Below, piece by piece: positions 58,101 through 64,000 of a stretch of 64,000 nt of DNA (positions are counted from its first letter, which is position 1; each line of letters opens with the position of its first letter). Below the pieces are notes generated by a model that did no database searches, was not told the origin of the DNA, and was given only the letters and a program-made list of their open reading frames with translations. The position numbers and the translations under genes are program-made. The stretch is from Saprolegnia diclina VS20 (Eukaryota; Oomycota; Saprolegniomycetes; Saprolegniales; Saprolegniaceae). The DNA lies in the NCBI RefSeq assembly GCF_000281045.1, contig NW_008246092.1, forward strand, positions 436,596 through 500,595, in the 5' to 3' direction.

Positions 58101-58732
58101 ACGCCGAGCCCGACAATACCGACAACGCTATTGCAAGAGCCATGATTAGTCGTGCAAGCGCCATCGTATCGTAGCGTTGTACCCTTTGCCGACCGTCTCG
58201 ACGGCGCTAAGAACACCTCCCATGGTCGTCGGCACCGACACCTTGGGCATGGCCATCGGCGTGTTGTGCTGCACCGTCGTGATCGAAAGCGACTCGCCGC
58301 GGTTGATGCCCATGTGGTACCCACGCGGCGACTGTAGAGCGCGCAACACACTTGATGAGAGCATGGACATGATGCAATCGTGTCTACCTTGAGCGAAATG
58401 ACGGTGGCCGTGAACGCGTCGTGCTCGTCGGGGCTGATCATGTACGTCTCGCCGTTGGCCATCGTGATGAGATCGCCGCGGTTCAAGACGCTGCGCATGT
58501 CGGCGGTTGTGCGAAGAAAGGCCTCGCCATGGCGCAGCTCGGCTTCCAGGGGCACCGTCGAGCCGCTCACCTTGCGCACGGTGGCATCCGCCTTGGCTTT
58601 GGCCTGGCGGTAGTACTTGTCCCACTCGACGGTCCCGATCTGGTTGCCGAGCGTGCGCACGCCCCGCGCGAGGTAGAACGCGGCCTTCTTGGGCGCCGAC
58701 TCGTCCGCGGGCGTTGACGTCCTGTCTGCCAT
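55127..58732 (-). CDS. Modular repeat protein: about nine 'RGD-GE' units plus LEA-like tail
   Basis: Intron-rich gene, about 1,000 residues, from MADRTSTPADESAPKKAAFY (58732). It carries about nine diverged units of 55-75 residues with the pattern L-x-x-G-x-S...TS..LM..[LV].RGD.[IV] followed by GE.Y.[VI]S......F.AT.[LI]PLD. Examples: VLNRGDLI-TMANGETYMIS; TLNRGDTI-MIQGEQFKVSS; KVKRGDML-QIGDDIYHVST; LLKRGDE-MTIVGEVFRIST; VARGDVV-MMGEETYRVSS. In six units an intron falls exactly between the RGDxx and GExY halves. A final exon, joined across a 41-nt intron at about 55.6 kb, adds a helical tail with 19-20 residue repeats (LEPGAEKLVGAAFVAKEKI) resembling LEA/amphipathic lipid-droplet proteins. No signal peptide or known domain is recognised; unit boundaries in 56.5-56.9 kb are approximate. 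The tail could instead be a separate 143-codon gene starting at 55558. Confidence 0.7.
55160..55440 (-). repeat. 19-20 residue LEA-like protein repeats
   Basis: Three to four in-frame units (YLAPGAEKMAGAAMVAKEKW, LEPGAEKLVGAAFVAKEKI, LEPGARKAAEAAMVAGGAAK) of about 57-60 nt, Ala/Lys/Glu-rich and amphipathic. They make up most of the tail of the modular repeat protein. Confidence 0.8.
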
Positions 58733-59845
58733 CGTCGTCGGCAGTATGTGACAGTTTCGAGCGATCCGAAAGGGCCGCATATGATTGGCTAAAATTACAA
58801 CACGAGACGTCAATGGCACGTCCCGTGAACCTGGTTCTCGCAAATCATCGCAAATCATCGCAAATCATCTCGACAACCCGCTTCACAAGCTATTTCGCTG
58901 TGGACAACAGCAAATTTGCATCATATTCTCGTGTATCTCCTCTTACCAGCGCACGGCTAAACGGTATACTGAAAAAGAAAGTCACCATTCGATTCATCAT
59001 GCGTCGTTCCTGCCCAAACTCGCTGGCCTCAAGGCGACAAGCTCGGCGCTCAGCTCGGCGCATGGTGGGCGATTGATCGATGCACAAGAGATTATGTCAT
59101 CTTGATATATACAAGCTTCATGTTTCCAACGGCCTCCGCACGACCTGTTAGTGCAGAGAGCGCTGATGATATCGATCGCTACAGACTTTGGTTGACAAGC
59201 ACAATTGATTGTCGAGTAGCAAGGGAACACTAATTTATTCATGTATCGAGTTGGGTTGGTAAGTCACGTTCTCAATCATATATAACTTGATAATCGTGTC
59301 TGCGTAGCCATCGCATTTGGAACATTCATCGACTTTACGACGCTAGACGCGGTGGCGCCTCGTTTCAGAGGCCATCGCGGATCGTACTTGGCGCTGCTCT
59401 CCGTACATCCATTCTACCGACATGTTGTACACAGAAAAGAAGGTGGCAGAAGTATTCCTGGTCCCTGTGGGAATCGTTGCTGACGACGACTTTGTCGAAA
59501 ACAGAGTTTGGTGCACGGGGTATTTTTACGTAGAATTTCTACGTCGACTATGGCTACCAGTGGGCTGGTGTACGGCAGACTCACGCATCGACTAATAGCC
59601 GAATGCAGCAGCCGTGCGCAAAACGAGGTACTGAGGTGAGGAGGATCCAGTGGAAGAGGCGGGCCCGCCCGGGCATCAGATTGGCTATAATGTTTGAATA
59701 CTTGAATGGGATTGGCGGATAAAACACTTCGTGTGGAGCGCAAATAGCGCCAATGAGGGGCGCGCGCACGTTTGATTGGGTGAAATTGTGCGGGAAACTG
59801 GCCTGGCTGGCCAAATGCGATTCCAAAATTCAAACCCGGCGCTAG
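58733..59845. promoter_or_regulatory. Divergent intergenic region between repeat protein and MCM3
   Basis: About 1.1 kb, AT-richer than the genes, without a convincing coding frame. It holds a 10-bp tandem repeat (58839-58868). The last 200 bp should contain the MCM3 promoter, including CAAATAGCGCCAA (59739-59751), which resembles an E2F site, and TTTGATTGG (59770-59778), which contains an inverted CCAAT box. This would fit S-phase control, but that is inference from sequence similarity. Confidence 0.4.
58839..58868. repeat. Three tandem CGCAAATCAT units
   Basis: Three head-to-tail copies of a 10-bp unit (CGCAAATCAT) in the intergenic region upstream of the repeat-protein gene. Minor local duplication. 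Confidence 0.85.
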
Positions 59846-62715
<2,870 letters not shown>

Positions 62716-62742
62716 GCTGTTGCTACATTGATATTTGCACGT

Positions 62743-63730
62743 CTACGGCGTCTTGCGCAGCGTTGCGAGCTCGTCCTTGATGCTCTCGGCGGCGATCGTC
62801 GCGAGTTGCTTGCTAATGGCCTCGAGCAGCAGCTTCTACACATGTGCTTCGAAACCCTACGACACAAGGGCATGTAGGACCTTGATCTTGTCGTCAAAGC
62901 GGAGCGTGGCCTGGAAGACGTGGGCGTTGCGGCTGCACGTCTCGTCGAGGAGCTTGGTGTACACGAGCGTGAGCACCTCGCATAGCGAGACGACGAGCTC
63001 GCAATAGTCGAGCGGAAACGACTAGATGGAAATGAGGTAGTCGATACGAGGCTCGGCCGACGCACAATGTGGGGCGTGAGGAGGCGTCGATACGCAGGCT
63101 TTTGGTTCCACTTGCGCAGCGTTGGCCGGTGCGGCTCGCTGAGCTCCTTCTCACGCCCGCTTGCCTCGGTCGGGCGCTCATAGAGTGGGCCTTTGGGAGC
63201 GACCACAAGTTTCTACCACGTCGGTGACTGCAAGTGCGAGGACCAGACGCACTGACCATGTTTTGCAAAGTCGACGGCAAGAAGAAGAAGTCGAGTTCTT
63301 CCATGAGCTGGCAGCCTTCCAGCGCAAGATGCGACGGGTTGGTCATCTCGAGCAGCTTCCCGAGGCTCAGGCCCATGTAATAGAGCTGATGGCACCTAAT
63401 GCGCTATGTGACGTTTCACGCCCATTCATCGCCGCGAGGTACCTGCGCTGGAGCGCTTCCGGCGTCAGCACGCTCTTGAGGTTGAGCTGCTCTTCGCGCA
63501 CGAGGGCTACGTTGAGCTACGCAGCGAACGAAGTTGAGCCATCGCCCTGTCGTGTCGCTCCGTACAAAGTAGCTGCGCCGCGGGTCCATGTGCAGCGCCT
63601 TGAGGTACGCAAAGTCATTGCGCCGGAGCGTGACGAGGTCCTCGAGCAGCTTCTGCCGCTGCTGCGTCGCCAGGCGCGTGAGCTCTTCGACGTCCGAGCT
63701 GCTGCCGGTCGGGCTCCGAACAACGTCCAT
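62743..63730 (-). CDS. Conserved-looking protein of unknown function
   Basis: Five exons, about 250-270 residues, from MDVVRSPTGSSSDVEELTRL (63730). Then QKLLEDLVTLRRNDFAYLKA, an exon with REEQLNLKSVLTPEALQRRY, YYMGLSLGKLLEMTNPSHLA with LMEELDFFFLPSTL, then KWNQKPAYRRLLTPHIV, and a final helical part SFPLDYCELVVSLCEVLTLV, ending SIKDELATLRKTP and TAG at 62743. The well-behaved splice sites and natural composition argue for a real, mostly helical soluble protein; I do not recognise the family. Its promoter has AGCCGGATAT and GTATCCGGCAC elements 20-48 bp upstream. Convergent with MCM3, 27 bp apart. Confidence 0.6.
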
Positions 63731-63891
63731 CGTCGTCTGTGCAACCGGCGAGCCGGATATTTTTGTCGTATCCGGCACTTGCGATCTTTTTTTCGCAATC
63801 CCTTGTAGTCGGATCGATCCTTGCTATCCGATCCTCCAGCAGGATACTCGATATCGCGAGCAGATCGTATCCAAGTATATTAGTAGAGCGT
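63731..63891. promoter_or_regulatory. Short upstream region with CCGGAT-type elements
   Basis: 160 bp between the unknown gene's ATG (63730) and the stop of the next minus-strand gene. Contains AGCCGGATAT (63751-63760), GTATCCGGCAC (63768-63778) and weaker GTCGGATCGATC and CTATCCGATC copies (63808-63833). Confidence 0.55.
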
Positions 63892-64000
63892 TTAGTCGTC
63901 GTGCATTGGGAACGCGTGCACCTCGGGCCACCGCGGCTGCATGCGGCAGAACCAATAGATAAGGGTGAGGCAGCTCAACGTTGAGATGCTGACGCCGACA
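63892..64000 (-). CDS. C-terminal end of a membrane protein, cut by window edge
   Basis: The last 109 bp, read on the minus strand, are open and end at TAA 63892. They encode a hydrophobic helix (GVSISTLSCLTLIYWFC) followed by a short polar tail (RMQPRWPEVHAFPMHDD). This looks like the last transmembrane segment and cytosolic tail of a larger protein lying mostly outside the window. Family unknown. Confidence 0.5.
   Translation of the reverse strand, partial: VGVSISTLSCLTLIYWFCRMQPRWPEVHAFPMHDD

Overview
The window is nuclear DNA of a compact eukaryotic genome, most likely an oomycete of the Saprolegniales (water moulds). The grounds are strongly GC-biased third codon positions, genes split by many very short introns (mostly 40-55 nt, GTAYGN...TAG), a cysteine-rich 'WRKY19-like' zinc-finger protein of the kind common in oomycetes, FYVE/PH/IQ/C2 multidomain proteins, and flagellate-type housekeeping genes. 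No rRNA, tRNA, CRISPR array or autonomous transposon was found. About 29 protein-coding genes are supported. Both ends of the window cut a gene.

Layout: 1-2745 (-) START/FYVE-like protein, cut at its C-terminus; 2.75-4.59 kb empty; 4589-6172 (+) secreted, membrane-anchored beta-propeller; 6345-8735 (+) PHD-IQ-C2-PH protein; 8744-9965 (-) Gfo/Idh/MocA sugar or inositol dehydrogenase; 10530-12022 (-) ARM/HEAT-like protein, sharing a 38-bp divergent start region with a CDC14 phosphatase (12061-13653 +); 13711-16358 (-) coiled-coil protein; 16470-17679 (+) Cys-rich zinc-finger transcription factor; 17849-18609 (+) small unknown; 18711-20391 (-) C2H2 protein; 21196-22047 and 22099-23128 (+) two unknowns; 23168-27304 (-) large PH-domain protein; 27689-27985 (+) small protein; 29163-30661 (+) repeat/coiled-coil protein.

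The second half: 31711-32622 (-) mitochondrial carrier; 33750-36699 (+) ERMP1-like M28 peptidase; 36721-40548 (-) TRAF-type zinc-finger/lectin-like protein; 40653-42777 (-) phosphoglucomutase/phosphopentomutase; 43626-46099 (+) BCAS3-like; 46136-47218 (-) formimidoylglutamase; 47447-50949 (+) importin-11-like; 50996-52164 (-) SLC25A44-like carrier; 52397-55053 (+) MULE-derived SWIM protein; 55127-58732 (-) a large protein built from about nine copies of one unrecognised repeat plus a LEA-like tail; 59846-62715 (+) MCM3; 62743-63730 (-) unknown; 63892-64000 (-) C-terminus of a membrane protein.

Most neighbours are functionally unrelated, as expected for a eukaryote. Convergent pairs are often separated by only 8-50 bp. 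A palindromic ATCCGGAT-type element recurs in intergenic and 5' regions and looks like a core promoter element. The most unusual items are the intron-phased modular repeat protein at 55.1-58.7 kb, the apparently catalytically dead transposase-derived gene at 52.4-55.1 kb, the PHD-IQ-C2-PH combination at 6.3-8.7 kb with two apparent GC-AG introns, and the ATCCGGAT elements. Exon boundaries quoted here were read by eye from reading frame and splice dinucleotides; in several genes only the main exons are certain.
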